A stretch of 64,000 bases of DNA from Aliivibrio sp. S4MY1. GTDB lineage: Bacteria; Pseudomonadota; Gammaproteobacteria; Enterobacterales; Vibrionaceae. Under the pieces are notes generated by a model. It had not been told where the DNA came from. It was given only the letters and a program-made list of their open reading frames with translations, and made no database searches. This document shows, piece after piece, positions 1-11,433 of this stretch. A program made the position numbers and the translations under genes. The stretch's first letter is position 1. The number at the start of each line of letters is the position of its first letter. The DNA is taken from NCBI RefSeq assembly GCF_028765545.1, contig NZ_JARACP010000006.1:1-64000 (forward strand), given 5' to 3'.

Positions 1-58
1 CACACCTTGCGGCGCCAGAACCTAAATCTGGTGCGTCTACCAATTCCGCCACGTCCGC
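1..58 (-). tRNA. tRNA-Leu (UAG anticodon), partial
   Basis: On the minus strand the segment folds as the 5' part of a leucine tRNA: acceptor strand GCGGACG, D-arm, and anticodon stem CCAGA/UCUGG closing a loop with anticodon UAG. The variable arm begins at the window edge, so the 3' end lies outside. It follows the tRNA-Met gene in the same transcript, as in the metT-leuW type operon of enterics. Confidence 0.93.
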
Positions 59-158
59 ATTCTACTGTTTGATTATTAAGGACTGATAGTCACTTAATCT
101 ACAAAGAGTAGTTATTCTATATTTTAATTGACGATTGGTAAATCAATTAAAAGTTGTA

Positions 159-235
159 TGGTGGCTACTACGGGATTTGAACCTGTGACCCCATCATTAT
201 GAGTGATGTGCTCTAACCAGCTGAGCTAAGTAGCC
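159..235 (-). tRNA. tRNA-Met (elongator, CAU anticodon)
   Basis: A 77-nt minus-strand cloverleaf with acceptor GGCUACU, anticodon loop CUCAUAA (CAU), T-loop GGTTCAAATCC and an encoded CCA end. It closely resembles the E. coli elongator tRNA-Met rather than the initiator, which begins CGCGGGG. It is the promoter-proximal gene of the tRNA operon that continues into tRNA-Leu. Confidence 0.95.
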
Positions 236-294
236 AAATTGTTTCTTTATTTCTAACTCGTCTCTCTTCCGTCTTATCGGTGAGGACGGAGCGC

Positions 295-323
295 ATTATG
301 CGTACCAGAGGCTTATGCGTCAA
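295..323 (-). promoter_or_regulatory. Sigma-70 promoter of the tRNA operon
   Basis: On the minus strand TTGACG (318-323) and CATAAT (295-300) are separated by exactly 17 nt. The bases after the -10 box are GC-rich (GCGCTCCGTCC), the discriminator expected of a stringently controlled stable-RNA promoter. It points at tRNA-Met about 60 nt downstream. Confidence 0.8.
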
Positions 324-510
324 CACTTTTTTGAAAAAAATATGAAATCTTTGATTGTTCGAACGGAATTTAATCAAAGCGTACTTTTTATATGCAAATA
401 AGAGTGAATAAGAGCAAAAGAATAGGGATAAGAGTTGAAAACAAGAAGTGGTACTGATGAGAAGTGAGAAGAATAATAGCTTTTAACTGTTTGAAATATA
501 GACAAGTAAT
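324..510. other. Intergenic stretch between the tRNA promoter and the ychF terminator
   Basis: The 236-542 interval has no gene. Beyond the tRNA promoter and the ychF terminator I see only a purine-rich plus-strand tract with loose repeats of AATAAGAG and AAGAAG at about 400-475. No ORF or stable hairpin is evident. Confidence 0.4.
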
Positions 511-540
511 AAAAAGGCCAGCAAATTTGCTGGCCTTTTT
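511..540. terminator. Terminator after ychF, symmetric
   Basis: A fully palindromic hairpin: five A, GGCCAGCAAA/TTTGCTGGCC arms, five T. It lies 3 nt beyond the ychF stop and could work in either direction, but only ychF reads into it. Confidence 0.85.
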
Positions 541-542
541 TA

Positions 543-1634
543 TTATACGTTGAAGCGGAAATGCACTACATCACCATCTTTAACGATGTAATCTTTTCCT
601 TCTAGGCGCCATTTGCCGGCTTCTTTAGCGCCGCTCTCGCCACTAAATTCAATAAAGTTATCATAGCCAACAACTTCTGCACGGATAAAGCCTTTTTCAA
701 AGTCTGTGTGGATCTTACCTGCAGCTTGTGGTGCAGTGGCACCTACTGGGATAGTCCAAGCACGAACTTCTTTTACACCCGCAGTGAAATACGTTTGTAG
801 AGTTAGTAGTTCGTAACCAGAACGGATCACACGGTTTAGGCCTGGTTCTTCGATGCCCATATCAGCAAGGAATTCTTCGCGATCTTCATCATCTAGTTCA
901 GAAAGCTCAGATTCAATAGCTGCACATACTGGAACAACTACGTTGTTTTCTTTTTCTGCGTATTCACGAACCATATCTAGGAATGGGTTGTTTTCAAAAC
1001 CATCTTCACTAACGTTAGCAATATACATTGTTGGTTTTAGTGTTAAGAAATTCAGGTAAGAAACAGCTGCGATTTCTTCTTTTGCTAGTTCAACAGTACG
1101 AGCCATTCCACCTTCTGTGAATACAGGCAGCAGTTTTTCAAGTACTGAGATTTCAAACTTAGCGTCTTTATCGCCACCTTTTGCTTTCTTCGTTTGACGG
1201 AAGATTGCACGTTCACATGAATCTAAATCAGCCAAAGCAAGTTCAAGGTTGATGATTTCGATATCTTCAATTGGTGAGATTTTACCAGCTACGTGAATAA
1301 TGTTTTCATTTTCAAAACAACGAACAACATGACCAATAGCATCAGTTTCACGGATGTTAGCAAGGAATTTATTACCTAGACCTTCGCCTTTAGATGCGCC
1401 AGCTACAAGGCCTGCAATATCCACAAATTCCATTGTAGTTGGAAGAATACGCTCTGGATTTACGATTTTAGCTAATGCGTCTAAACGTAGATCAGGAACC
1501 GGAACCACACCTGTGTTTGGTTCAATAGTACAGAAAGGGAAGTTTGCCGCTTCGATTCCTGCTTTAGTTAGTGCATTAAACAGTGTTGACTTACCAACGT
1601 TTGGAAGACCAACGATTCCGCATTTAAAACCCAT
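543..1634 (-). CDS. ychF: Redox-regulated ATPase/GTPase YchF (OLA1 family)
   Basis: 363 residues, the usual length for YchF/EngD. The P-loop GLPNVGKST is at residues 9-17, the switch region DIAGLV follows near residue 73, and the C-terminus is the TGS-like domain ([24 protein letters not shown]). Members of this Obg-related family prefer ATP over GTP, associate with ribosomes and modulate oxidative stress responses. pth is 54 nt upstream on the same strand; the pth-ychF pair is widely conserved and suggests a shared transcript. It ends in a strong hairpin terminator. Confidence 0.96.
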   Translation of the reverse strand: MGFKCGIVGLPNVGKSTLFNALTKAGIEAANFPFCTIEPNTGVVPVPDLRLDALAKIVNPERILPTTMEFVDIAGLVAGASKGEGLGNKFLANIRETDAIGHVVRCFENENIIHVAGKISPIEDIEIINLELALADLDSCERAIFRQTKKAKGGDKDAKFEISVLEKLLPVFTEGGMARTVELAKEEIAAVSYLNFLTLKPTMYIANVSEDGFENNPFLDMVREYAEKENNVVVPVCAAIESELSELDDEDREEFLADMGIEEPGLNRVIRSGYELLTLQTYFTAGVKEVRAWTIPVGATAPQAAGKIHTDFEKGFIRAEVVGYDNFIEFSGESGAKEAGKWRLEGKDYIVKDGDVVHFRFNV

Positions 1635-1688
1635 GATGTAAACCTTATCTTTAGTTATACCAAGCTAAATAGAAATTTATTTAATTAC

Positions 1689-2279
1689 TTATTCAGCTTT
1701 GAATGTATGTAAACGATTTTGTGCTTTACTTAACCCGTCTTTAAGCAAGATATCTAGACAGCGAGTAGACTCATCTACAGCAGCATCGATTAACTCTTGC
1801 TCTTTGGTAGGCGCTTTTCCTAAAACAAAACCGGCAACTTTGTCTTTATGGCCAGGATGACCAATACCAATTCGAAGTCGATAAAACTCTTTCGTATTGG
1901 CTAATTTGCTAATAGTGTCACGTAAGCCATTATGGCCACCATGACCACCACCTTTTTTGAATTTGGCAACACCAGGAGGAAGATCTAGCTCATCATGAGC
2001 GACTAAGATCTCTTCTGGCTTTATTTGATAAAACTTAGCTACAGCAGCAATAGCTTTACCTGATAAATTCATAAATGTTGTTGGGATCAATAAGCGAAGA
2101 TCTTGGCCATTGCTTTGGATCCTCCCTGTTAATCCGAAGAACTTAGCTTCTTCTCGCAGTGAAACATTGTGCATACGAGCGAGTTCTTCAACGACCCATG
2201 CCCCTGCATTATGGCGAGTTCTTTTATACTCAAGACCAGGGTTTGCTAGTCCAACAAGAAGTTTGATTTGATTACTCAA
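1689..2279 (-). CDS. pth: Peptidyl-tRNA hydrolase
   Basis: 196 residues, matching the family (E. coli 194). It cleaves the ester bond of peptidyl-tRNAs that drop off the ribosome and recycles tRNA. The N-terminal signature is intact: Asn13 in GLANPG and His23 in RHNAG, equivalent to the Asn10 and His20 active-site residues of E. coli. The HDELDLPPG and [12 protein letters not shown] motifs follow. It precedes ychF with a short gap. The start is supported by homology beginning at once ([11 protein letters not shown]). Confidence 0.96.
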   Translation of the reverse strand: MSNQIKLLVGLANPGLEYKRTRHNAGAWVVEELARMHNVSLREEAKFFGLTGRIQSNGQDLRLLIPTTFMNLSGKAIAAVAKFYQIKPEEILVAHDELDLPPGVAKFKKGGGHGGHNGLRDTISKLANTKEFYRLRIGIGHPGHKDKVAGFVLGKAPTKEQELIDAAVDESTRCLDILLKDGLSKAQNRLHTFKAE

Positions 2280-2412
2280 AGACTTATCTCTCTATTTGGA
2301 TACCAATATCATTAATAAACTTATTCGTATAAAAGAAACGAAAGAAAATTAATGGTATTAGTATGTCCCATTAAAAAGGCGCGCCATATTAACACAAGAA
2401 ATCCAAATACAA

Positions 2413-2439
2413 AAACGCCCCGCATATAGCAGGGCGTTT
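2413..2439 (-). terminator. Terminator of the lolB-ispE-prs operon
   Basis: On the minus strand an 11-bp stem (AAACGCCCTGC with GCGGGGCGTTT, one G.U pair) closes a TATAT loop and is followed by T-rich sequence. It lies about 20 nt after the prs stop. Confidence 0.85.
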
Positions 2440-2457
2440 GAATAGATTTTTGTTTGA

Positions 2458-3405
2458 CTAGTGATCAAACATTGCAGAGATTGACTCTTCATTGCTGATA
2501 CGACGAATCGCCTCAGCTAGCATGCGAGAAAGGCTCAGTTCAGTTACTTTACCTGTTGCTGCCATTTCTTTAGATAGAGTAATCGAGTCAGTAACAACAA
2601 CTTGGTCTAATACCGAGTTTGCAATGTTTTCTGCTGCTGAACCAGAGAATACAGCGTGAGTTGCATAAGCAAATACACGTTTAGCACCGCGTTCTTTAAG
2701 TGCTTCAGCTGCTTTACATAATGTACCGCCAGTATCGATCATGTCATCAACGATAACACAGTCACGACCGTCAACATCACCAATTAGGTTCATTACTTCT
2801 GATACGTTTGCACGTGGACGACGTTTATCAACGATAGCGATATCAACATCACCTAATGCTTTTGCTGTTGCGCGAGCACGAACAACACCACCTAGATCAG
2901 GAGAAACAACAACTGGATTTTCTAGACCACGAGTGCACATGTCATCAAGCAGTACAGGAGTACCGAAGATATTGTCTACTGGTACGTCGAAGAAACCTTG
3001 AATTTGTTCAGCGTGAAGATCGATAGTTAAAACGCGGTCAACACCAACGTTTGAAAGCATATCAGCAATAACTTTTGCAGTGATTGGTACGCGAGCAGAA
3101 CGTACACGACGATCTTGACGAGCATAACCAAAGTACGGGATTACCGCAGTGATACGGCCAGCAGAAGCACGACGAAGTGCGTCGATCATTACTACTAATT
3201 CCATGATGTTGTCATTAGTAGGGGCACATGTAGATTGAATGATGAAAACATCACTACCACGTACATTCTCGTTAATTTGAACAGCTACTTCGCCGTCAGA
3301 AAAACGATCGACAGTAGCGTCACCAAGTGAAATATATAGTCGATCAGCGATACGTTGCGCTAGTTCAGGAGTTGCATTACCAGCAAATAGCTTCATGTCA
3401 GGCAC
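2458..3405 (-). CDS. prs: Ribose-phosphate pyrophosphokinase (PRPP synthetase)
   Basis: Makes PRPP from ribose 5-phosphate and ATP for nucleotide, histidine, tryptophan and NAD synthesis. I place the start at the GTG at 3405, giving 315 residues, exactly the E. coli length, beginning (M)[21 protein letters not shown] sits 8 nt before this GTG. An upstream ATG at 3456 would add 17 residues absent from the family and run into ispE. Motifs present: the [13 protein letters not shown]-binding region, the [11 protein letters not shown] loop, and the PRPP-binding [12 protein letters not shown] loop. Third gene of lolB-ispE-prs, as in enterics. Confidence 0.95.
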   Translation of the reverse strand: MPDMKLFAGNATPELAQRIADRLYISLGDATVDRFSDGEVAVQINENVRGSDVFIIQSTCAPTNDNIMELVVMIDALRRASAGRITAVIPYFGYARQDRRVRSARVPITAKVIADMLSNVGVDRVLTIDLHAEQIQGFFDVPVDNIFGTPVLLDDMCTRGLENPVVVSPDLGGVVRARATAKALGDVDIAIVDKRRPRANVSEVMNLIGDVDGRDCVIVDDMIDTGGTLCKAAEALKERGAKRVFAYATHAVFSGSAAENIANSVLDQVVVTDSITLSKEMAATGKVTELSLSRMLAEAIRRISNEESISAMFDH

Positions 3406-3443
3406 GGTGGAAACCTCAGGGTTGCGTCCAAATTGTGAGAATT

Positions 3444-4328
3444 TTATATTTTGCATAATGATTTATACTCTTCCAGTTTGTGGTTGAGTGGCGAAGTATT
3501 CATACCTCGAGTAATAAATCCGGTTGCATTATCAGGGATTAAGGAATAAACCTCTTGTGCTTCTTTTTCGCTGTTAAATTCAGCAAAAACACAAGCGCCT
3601 GTTCCGGTTAATCTTGATGGCGCATATTCTAACAGCCATGAAAGTTGGTAATCAACCTCTGGATACACACTTCTGACAATTTTTTCGCAATCGTTTTCGT
3701 ACGGAGCGTCTAAAAGTGCATTAAGTGACTGTTTTGGCGTATTTCTAATCAAGTCAGGGTGAGTGAATACATCAACGGTTGCAATGCTGACGTTTGGCTT
3801 AATTAATACGTACCATAACTCTTTAGGGGTGGCTGGTTGTAATTTCTCACCAACACCTTCTGCAAATGCAGAAAAACCGTGAACAAAGATAGGGACGTCT
3901 GCTCCCAATTTTACGCCCAATTCACTAAGAGTATTGTTGGATAAATTCAACTGCCAAAGAAAATTTAAAGCAGCTAAAACCGTGGCAGCGTTAGAAGATC
4001 CACCACCGATACCTCCTCCCATAGGAAGTACTTTTTCTATTTCGATATGAGCACCGAGTACGGATGAAGTATGCTGCTGGAGAAGAGTTGCTGCTTTCCA
4101 GATTAAATTATCTTCTGTTTTAACCCCAGGAATATCTGGAGATAAAGTGATTTGACCGGTTTTGTTGGGCGTAATTGTTAGGTAATCACATAAATCGATG
4201 AACTGAAATAGCGTTTGAAGTTCATGATAGCCATTTTCTTGTTGACCATTAATATAAAGAAATAGGTTGAGTTTCGCAGGAGAAGGCCAGCGAGTAGAGG
4301 TATTTATCATTGAGTAATTTTTTATCAT
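3444..4328 (-). CDS. ispE: 4-diphosphocytidyl-2-C-methyl-D-erythritol kinase
   Basis: GHMP-superfamily kinase of the non-mevalonate isoprenoid pathway; it phosphorylates CDP-methylerythritol. The [12 protein letters not shown] substrate motif and the glycine-rich ATP loop [14 protein letters not shown] are clear. I take the ATG at 4328, whose ATGA overlaps the lolB stop, consistent with translational coupling; it yields 294 residues. The next ATG (4310, 288 residues) is also possible and nearer the family length. A longer frame from 4343 lies inside lolB and is unlikely. Confidence 0.94.
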   Translation of the reverse strand: MIKNYSMINTSTRWPSPAKLNLFLYINGQQENGYHELQTLFQFIDLCDYLTITPNKTGQITLSPDIPGVKTEDNLIWKAATLLQQHTSSVLGAHIEIEKVLPMGGGIGGGSSNAATVLAALNFLWQLNLSNNTLSELGVKLGADVPIFVHGFSAFAEGVGEKLQPATPKELWYVLIKPNVSIATVDVFTHPDLIRNTPKQSLNALLDAPYENDCEKIVRSVYPEVDYQLSWLLEYAPSRLTGTGACVFAEFNSEKEAQEVYSLIPDNATGFITRGMNTSPLNHKLEEYKSLCKI

Positions 4329-4951
4329 TGAGAAACAATCCAATTTGAAGCAATGATTTTAATTGTGGTGTTTTGTTGAGTAAGCGTCATTGAATTTGGC
4401 AATAGGAGCTGTTCATTATCGCTATAGCTGTTATAGCGTAGATGCCAGTTAGTTTGTCCAACCTGCTTTGATAAGTGCTCTATGGTATTTAATTCATTTA
4501 ATTGAAAGTCATCAGCTGCGGTAGGTAATCCTTTTATCCAATCACCAAGATAAGCAATCGGCATATTAAGACCTGTGAGACCGTAAATAAGTCGTCCAGG
4601 GTCTGTACCTTCAAAAGTTTGGTTGTCTCCCGTTTCTACAACGGTATTGCCTTGATTCATTGAAATTTTGAGAACCGTTTGCCCTAAAAATGTGGTTAAT
4701 AACAGCTCACTATTGTCTTGGTTTTGAGTCCATTGGAAATTTAAGCTATGACGTTGTTCTGGAGATTTATAGCCAATTTTTCCAGTGACTTTATACTCAT
4801 TTATTTCTTGTAGTTTAGTTTGATGCTTATTCCAATTAGTCGATTGTTGTGGCGTTAAAGGAACACTAGAACAAGCACTCAGAAAAAGAGTTAAGATAAG
4901 AATAACGAATGGAAAGCGAGTAAAATGAGGACGCGTCATTAAAAATCTCAT
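4325..4951 (-). CDS. lolB: Outer-membrane lipoprotein receptor LolB
   Basis: Accepts lipoproteins from the periplasmic carrier LolA and inserts them in the outer membrane. A lipoprotein signal ends in the lipobox LSAC, followed by SSVPLTPQQ, with the LolB-type ITGKIGY-like sequence ([15 protein letters not shown]) after it. The ATG at 4951 gives 208 residues (E. coli 207). The longer frame starts at a TTG that overlaps a TACAAT -10-like box, so it is probably not used; an ATG at 4939 is another option. Divergent from hemA, as in E. coli. Confidence 0.92.
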   Translation of the reverse strand: MRFLMTRPHFTRFPFVILILTLFLSACSSVPLTPQQSTNWNKHQTKLQEINEYKVTGKIGYKSPEQRHSLNFQWTQNQDNSELLLTTFLGQTVLKISMNQGNTVVETGDNQTFEGTDPGRLIYGLTGLNMPIAYLGDWIKGLPTAADDFQLNELNTIEHLSKQVGQTNWHLRYNSYSDNEQLLLPNSMTLTQQNTTIKIIASNWIVSQ

Positions 4952-5118
4952 GTTTAATCTAAAGTAGGTATCAGATTGTAGCAAATTCTTTGAATATTTG
5001 GATACAAATAGTGCTTATTGCTCACTAATTTCTCTCCTGATAGCCCCTATGCCTTTTAAAATTGGACGGCATCAAGTAAAATCCGCCCTTGTTATTTTTT
5101 TATTGGTCTGTTTGCCGA

Positions 5119-6375
5119 ATGTCATTGCTTGTTATTGGAATCAATCATACATCAGCCTCAGTTGATTTACGTGAGAGAGTTGCTTTCTCTCCTGATAAAT
5201 TAACTAGAGCATTAGATGAACTAAAAAATAGTGATGCGATTCAAAGCGGCGTGATTTTATCGACTTGCAATCGAACTGAAATCTATTGCGAAGTGAAAAT
5301 GGGGATCAGTAGTGGCTATGTCATTAACTGGTTAGCTGAATTTCACGATGTTTCTTTAGATTTGTTGATGCCAAGCATCTATGTTTATGAAGAACAAGCG
5401 GCAGTAAAACACTTAATGCGTGTTTCTTGTGGCTTAGATTCATTAGTATTAGGTGAGCCACAGATTTTAGGTCAAGTAAAAAAAGCCTTCGCTGATGCGC
5501 GTGAGCGTAATGCAGTAGAGGGAACTATTGAAAAACTATTTCAAAGTGATTTTTCTGTAGCCAAACGGGTCAGAACAGAAACCAATATTGGTGGTAATGC
5601 GGTATCTGTTGCTTATGCTGCTTGTATTTTAGCTCGTCAAATTTTTGAATCCCTTGCTGAGTCTACGGTCCTTTTAGTTGGGGCAGGTGAAACCATTGAG
5701 TTAGTTGCTAAGCATTTAGATGCTGCTGGTTGTAAAAAATTGATTGTTGCTAACCGAACTCGCGAAAGAGCCATGGGGCTTGCAGAGCAATTTAATGCGG
5801 ATGTTATTAGTCTTCCAGAAATCCCAGAACATTTATCAAAAGCCGATATTATTATCAGCTCTACCGCTAGCCCATTGCCAATTATTGGTAAAGGGATGGT
5901 TGAAAGCGCTTTAAAGCAACGCAAACATCAGCCAATGTTGTTTGTCGATATTGCGGTCCCTCGTGATATTGAGGGAGAAGTGGCTGAGTTAAATGATGCC
6001 TATCTGTATTCTGTTGATGATCTTAAGTCAATTATCGATCACAACATTGAGCAACGAAAAATAGAAGCGATTCAAGCCGAAGCTATTGTCAGTGAAGAAA
6101 GTGCAAGCTTCATGACTTGGATCCGCTCGCGTCAAGCAGTTAAGAGTATTCGTGAATACCGTGATAATTCAGAAGCGATTCGAACTGAACTATTGCAAAA
6201 AAGTATTCAAGCGCTCGCTTCTGGTCAAAATGCAGAAAAAGTTTTGGCAGAATTAAGTAATAAATTAACAAATAAACTCATTCATGCACCAACACTTGCT
6301 ATGCAGAAGGCCGCCAAAAATGGTGAGTCAGAAAAACTTACTGTTATACGTCAAAGTATTGGTCTAGACAACTAA
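5119..6375 (+). CDS. hemA: Glutamyl-tRNA reductase
   Basis: First step of C5-pathway tetrapyrrole synthesis: reduces Glu-tRNA(Glu) to glutamate-1-semialdehyde with NADPH. The ATG at 5119 gives 418 residues, identical to E. coli, starting [19 protein letters not shown]. The catalytic Cys50 lies in STCNRTEIY. The Rossmann motif GAGETIELV and the C-terminal dimerization helix are present. No clear Shine-Dalgarno sequence precedes the ATG; the longer frame from a TTG at 5089 lacks family support. First gene of a six-gene block that includes release factor 1 and its methyltransferase. Confidence 0.96.
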   Translation: MSLLVIGINHTSASVDLRERVAFSPDKLTRALDELKNSDAIQSGVILSTCNRTEIYCEVKMGISSGYVINWLAEFHDVSLDLLMPSIYVYEEQAAVKHLMRVSCGLDSLVLGEPQILGQVKKAFADARERNAVEGTIEKLFQSDFSVAKRVRTETNIGGNAVSVAYAACILARQIFESLAESTVLLVGAGETIELVAKHLDAAGCKKLIVANRTRERAMGLAEQFNADVISLPEIPEHLSKADIIISSTASPLPIIGKGMVESALKQRKHQPMLFVDIAVPRDIEGEVAELNDAYLYSVDDLKSIIDHNIEQRKIEAIQAEAIVSEESASFMTWIRSRQAVKSIREYRDNSEAIRTELLQKSIQALASGQNAEKVLAELSNKLTNKLIHAPTLAMQKAAKNGESEKLTVIRQSIGLDN

Positions 6376-6419
6376 GTGTAGCGTTCGCTACCAACATAAA
6401 GAAAAGAATAAATACTATT

Positions 6420-7508
6420 ATGAAAGCATCAATTCGAGTAAAACTAGAAACGCTGGTTGAGCGTTATGAAGAAGTTCAGCATTTATTGGGGGATCCAGGT
6501 GTTATTGGTGATCAAAATAAATTCCGAGCTTTATCTCGTGAATACTCTCAATTGGAAGAAGTGACACAGTGTTTCCAAGCATATGAGCAAGCTCAAGAAG
6601 ACTTAGTTGCCGCTGAAGAGATGGCGCAAGAAGACGATGCTGAAATGCGTGAAATGGCGCAAGAAGAAATTAAAGAAGCAAAAGCTGCGATTGAGCGTCT
6701 TACTGATGAACTACAAGTATTGCTTATTCCAAAAGATCCAAATGATGAGCGTAACTGTTTCTTAGAGATCCGTGCGGGTGCGGGTGGTGATGAAGCGGGT
6801 ATCTTTGCGGGTAACCTTTTCCGCATGTATTCTCGTTTTGCAGAGAAAAAGGGCTGGCGCATCGAAGTCATGAGCTCGAATGTTTCTGAGCAAGGTGGCT
6901 TTAAAGAAATGATTGCAAAAGTAAGCGGCGATGGCGCTTATGGTGTATTAAAATTTGAATCAGGCGGCCACCGTGTACAACGTGTTCCTGAGACTGAATC
7001 ACAAGGTCGTGTACATACCTCTGCATGTACTGTAGCGGTAATGGCTGAGATCCCAGAAGCGGATCTTCCAGAAATTAAAGCGGCAGATCTAAAAATTGAT
7101 ACCTTCCGTGCATCAGGCGCGGGTGGTCAGCACGTTAACACCACTGATTCAGCAATCCGTATTACTCACTTACCAACCGGTACGGTTGTTGAGTGTCAGG
7201 ATGAGCGTTCACAACATAAAAACAAAGCAAAAGCGATGTCGGTTCTTGCTGCTCGTATTATTCAAGCTGAACAAGCTCGTCGTGCTGAAGCAGTATCAGA
7301 TACACGTCGTAACTTACTAGGTTCTGGTGACCGCTCTGATCGTATTCGTACTTACAACTACCCACAAGGTCGTGTTTCTGATCACCGTATCAACTTAACT
7401 ATCTACCGCTTGAACGAAGTGCTAGAAGGTGACTTAGCTTCGCTGATTGAACCTGTTGTTCTTGAATATCAAGCAGATCAACTTGCTGCATTAGCTGAAA
7501 ATAACTAA
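6420..7508 (+). CDS. prfA: Peptide chain release factor 1
   Basis: 362 residues. Recognises UAA and UAG and triggers peptide release. The stop-codon reading tripeptide PxT appears as PET (190-192), the RF1 type rather than the SPF of RF2, and the catalytic GGQ is at 235-237 in [11 protein letters not shown], the site methylated by PrmC. The gene lies 44 nt after hemA; that gap contains a small palindrome GTAGC-GTTC-GCTAC. Its stop overlaps the prmC start by one base (TAATG). Confidence 0.97.
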   Translation: MKASIRVKLETLVERYEEVQHLLGDPGVIGDQNKFRALSREYSQLEEVTQCFQAYEQAQEDLVAAEEMAQEDDAEMREMAQEEIKEAKAAIERLTDELQVLLIPKDPNDERNCFLEIRAGAGGDEAGIFAGNLFRMYSRFAEKKGWRIEVMSSNVSEQGGFKEMIAKVSGDGAYGVLKFESGGHRVQRVPETESQGRVHTSACTVAVMAEIPEADLPEIKAADLKIDTFRASGAGGQHVNTTDSAIRITHLPTGTVVECQDERSQHKNKAKAMSVLAARIIQAEQARRAEAVSDTRRNLLGSGDRSDRIRTYNYPQGRVSDHRINLTIYRLNEVLEGDLASLIEPVVLEYQADQLAALAENN

Positions 7509-8374
7509 TGAGCTTATCTATTGAAGCGTTGTTGAAACGCTCAATTCAATCATTAGTACTTGAGGGGAGTGATTCTCCTCAAGTTGATGCTGCTGTGCTG
7601 TTGTGTCATGTTCTTGATAAACCAAGAAGTTATTTACTTACTTGGCCAGAAAAAGTGGTATCAGAGGAAGAGCTGAGTAATTTTGATGCTTTACTAGAAC
7701 GACGTCTTGCTGGTGAACCTATTGCTTATATTGTGGGATATCGTGAATTCTGGTCATTACCACTTAAAGTATCACCAACAACACTGATCCCAAGACCTGA
7801 TACAGAGCGTTTAGTTGAAGTCGCTTTAGATCTTCTTACTGAGTCGTCTAGTCGTGTTTTGGATTTAGGGACAGGTACTGGAGCTATTGCTCTTGCGATT
7901 GCCTCTGAGCTACCAAAGCTGAAGGTAATGGGTGTCGATTATCAAGATGATGCGGTTGAATTAGCAAGAAGAAACGCAAAAGATAATCACATTACTAATA
8001 CTGAATTTCGTCAGGGCAGTTGGTTTACTCCAATTTCTCAGGAGGACCTATTTGATATTATAGTCAGTAACCCTCCTTATATTGATGGTAATGATCCTCA
8101 CCTATCTCAAGGTGATGTACGTTTTGAACCTCAAACAGCCTTGGTAGCAGAGCAAAAAGGCTTTGCTGATTTACTTCATATTATTGATCATAGTCGTCAA
8201 CATCTTATTGATAACGGCTGGTTATTAATGGAGCATGGCTTTGAGCAAGGTAATCAATTACGTGATTACTTTATCGAGTATGGTTTCATTAATGTTAAAA
8301 CAGAGAAAGATTATGCTGGCAATGACCGAGTAACTTTAGGTCAATGGACAGTAAACACAGAGAATAAAGGATAA
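7508..8374 (+). CDS. prmC: Release factor glutamine N5-methyltransferase
   Basis: 288-residue SAM-dependent methyltransferase that modifies the GGQ glutamine of RF1 and RF2. The SAM motif DLGTGTGAIALAIA and the catalytic NPPY (SNPPYIDGND) are intact, and the N-terminal helical domain with PLIPRPDT-like sequence (TTLIPRPDTERLV) is typical. The start codon shares an A with the prfA stop, implying coupled translation of enzyme and substrate. Confidence 0.96.
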   Translation: MSLSIEALLKRSIQSLVLEGSDSPQVDAAVLLCHVLDKPRSYLLTWPEKVVSEEELSNFDALLERRLAGEPIAYIVGYREFWSLPLKVSPTTLIPRPDTERLVEVALDLLTESSSRVLDLGTGTGAIALAIASELPKLKVMGVDYQDDAVELARRNAKDNHITNTEFRQGSWFTPISQEDLFDIIVSNPPYIDGNDPHLSQGDVRFEPQTALVAEQKGFADLLHIIDHSRQHLIDNGWLLMEHGFEQGNQLRDYFIEYGFINVKTEKDYAGNDRVTLGQWTVNTENKG

Positions 8375-8377
8375 TTC

Positions 8378-8761
8378 ATGTATACCGCTGTTAAACACAT
8401 ACATCTATTTATGATCGCTTGTAGCGTATTATTATTTGTCGTTCGTTACGTATTGATGATGGTTGATTCAGACCTTCGCAATAAAGCGTTTTTAAAGCGA
8501 GTGCCTCATGTTGTTGACTCTGCAATGCTATTGAGTGGTATTGCGCTTATCTTTATTACTGGGTTTATTCCATTTACCGGCTCTGCGCCTTGGTTAACAG
8601 AAAAACTAACGTGTGTAATGGTTTATATCGCCTTAGCTTTTGTCACACTAAACAATGGTAAAAATAAAGTATTTAAGACCTTTGCTTTTCTTGGAGCGTT
8701 AGGTTGGCTAATGGTTGCCGCTAAGATTGCAGTGACTAAAGTGCCAACATTTCTGGGGTAA
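8378..8761 (+). CDS. SirB2 family membrane protein
   Basis: 127-residue integral membrane protein with about four hydrophobic segments (roughly residues 8-28, 48-68, 77-93 and 101-118). Sequence pattern and position match the SirB2/YchQ family, invariably found between prmC and sirB1/ychA. No biochemical role is established for the family. It starts 3 nt after prmC and ends 2 nt before the next gene, so it is co-translated with them. Confidence 0.88.
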   Translation: MYTAVKHIHLFMIACSVLLFVVRYVLMMVDSDLRNKAFLKRVPHVVDSAMLLSGIALIFITGFIPFTGSAPWLTEKLTCVMVYIALAFVTLNNGKNKVFKTFAFLGALGWLMVAAKIAVTKVPTFLG

Positions 8762-8763
8762 TC

Positions 8764-10442
<1,679 letters not shown>

Positions 10443-10465
10443 TATTGAGAGTAACTAGATAAATT

Positions 10466-10500
10466 AAAGCCCAAGAGAGATAACTTTCTTGGGCTTTTTT
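10466..10500 (+). terminator. Terminator of the hemA-kdsA block
   Basis: AAAGCCCAAGA pairs with TCTTGGGCTTT, followed by a run of T. Because both flanks carry A or T runs it may also serve cobA, which converges on it. Confidence 0.85.
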
Positions 10501-10517
10501 GTGTTTGGTTTAAATGC

Positions 10518-11306
10518 TTATTCAGTATCTGCTGAGTTTGGTGAAAACCAATCTAGTTTTTTATGTAATGTCGTTACACTACCTACAACAATTAATGACG
10601 GGCTAATGGCTTTTTTTGCCATTTGAGCTAATTCTGAAATGGTACCTGTAAATACTTTTTGTTTTTGTGTTGTACCACGTTCAATAATAGCACAAGGCGT
10701 ATCTGCTGCTAATCCATGCTCAATTAACTGGGTTGAAATGTGTGGAGATTGCTTTAACCCCATGTAGAAAACCAAGGTATTGTTTGAACGAACTAAAGCG
10801 TCCCATTCAATTTCTGCTCCGTCTTTTTGAACATGAGCGGTAATAAACTGGACACTTTGTGCATGGTCTCGATGGGTAAGGGGTATACCAGCATAAGAGG
10901 TAGCCCCAGCAGCGGCGGTAATACCAGGAATTACTTCAAATTGAACACCGTTTTCAGCCAGGGTTTCTAACTCTTCACCGCCTCGACCAAAGATAAATGA
11001 ATCGCCCCCTTTAAGCCGCACAACACGTTTACCTTCTTGTGCTTTATCTACCAGTATTTGGTTAATTTTATCTTGTGGAACGAAATGAAAGTCAAGTTTC
11101 TTACCAACATAAATCATTTCTGCTTTATCGTTCGCAAGCGCTAAAATTTCTTTGGATACTAGACGATCATAAACAAGAACATCAGCGTCTTTAATTAAGC
11201 GATAACCTTTCATGGTTAATAATTCAGGATCACCAGGACCTGCGCCAACAAGAGAAACAAGTCCGGTTTGTTTGTGTTGCTCAGATTGAGCTTGAATACT
11301 TGGCAT
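10518..11306 (-). CDS. cobA: Uroporphyrinogen-III C-methyltransferase
   Basis: SAM-dependent enzyme that makes precorrin-2, the branch to siroheme needed by NirB. The ATG at 11306 gives 262 residues and has AGGA 8 nt upstream; an ATG five codons earlier is less well placed. Motifs: VSLVGAGPGDPELLT, YDRLVS, RLKGGDSFIFGRGGEE and VIPGITAAAGA. It lacks the CysG N-terminal dehydrogenase/ferrochelatase domain, so those steps must be supplied elsewhere. Lies downstream of nirC, separated from it by a hairpin terminator. Confidence 0.93.
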   Translation of the reverse strand: MPSIQAQSEQHKQTGLVSLVGAGPGDPELLTMKGYRLIKDADVLVYDRLVSKEILALANDKAEMIYVGKKLDFHFVPQDKINQILVDKAQEGKRVVRLKGGDSFIFGRGGEELETLAENGVQFEVIPGITAAAGATSYAGIPLTHRDHAQSVQFITAHVQKDGAEIEWDALVRSNNTLVFYMGLKQSPHISTQLIEHGLAADTPCAIIERGTTQKQKVFTGTISELAQMAKKAISPSLIVVGSVTTLHKKLDWFSPNSADTE

Positions 11307-11356
11307 AATAGATTCCTGCATTATGTTTTTATTTTACTCTAGTATGTAAGAGTCGA

Positions 11357-11395
11357 TAAAAAAAATCACCCTTAATACTTGATTAAGAGTGATTT
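11357..11395 (-). terminator. Terminator between the nitrite channel gene and cobA
   Basis: On the minus strand AAATCACTCTTAAT pairs with ATTAAGGGTGATTT around a CAAGT loop, followed by eight T. This would stop or attenuate transcription from the nir genes before cobA. Confidence 0.82.
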
Positions 11396-11433
11396 AATTT
11401 GAATGAGTTATAACTAACTTTATTCGTTACTAA

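Noticed and set aside
3406-3456. N-terminal extension of prs to 3456
   Set aside because: It overlaps the ispE stop region and adds residues not present in the family; the GTG at 3405 gives the conserved length.
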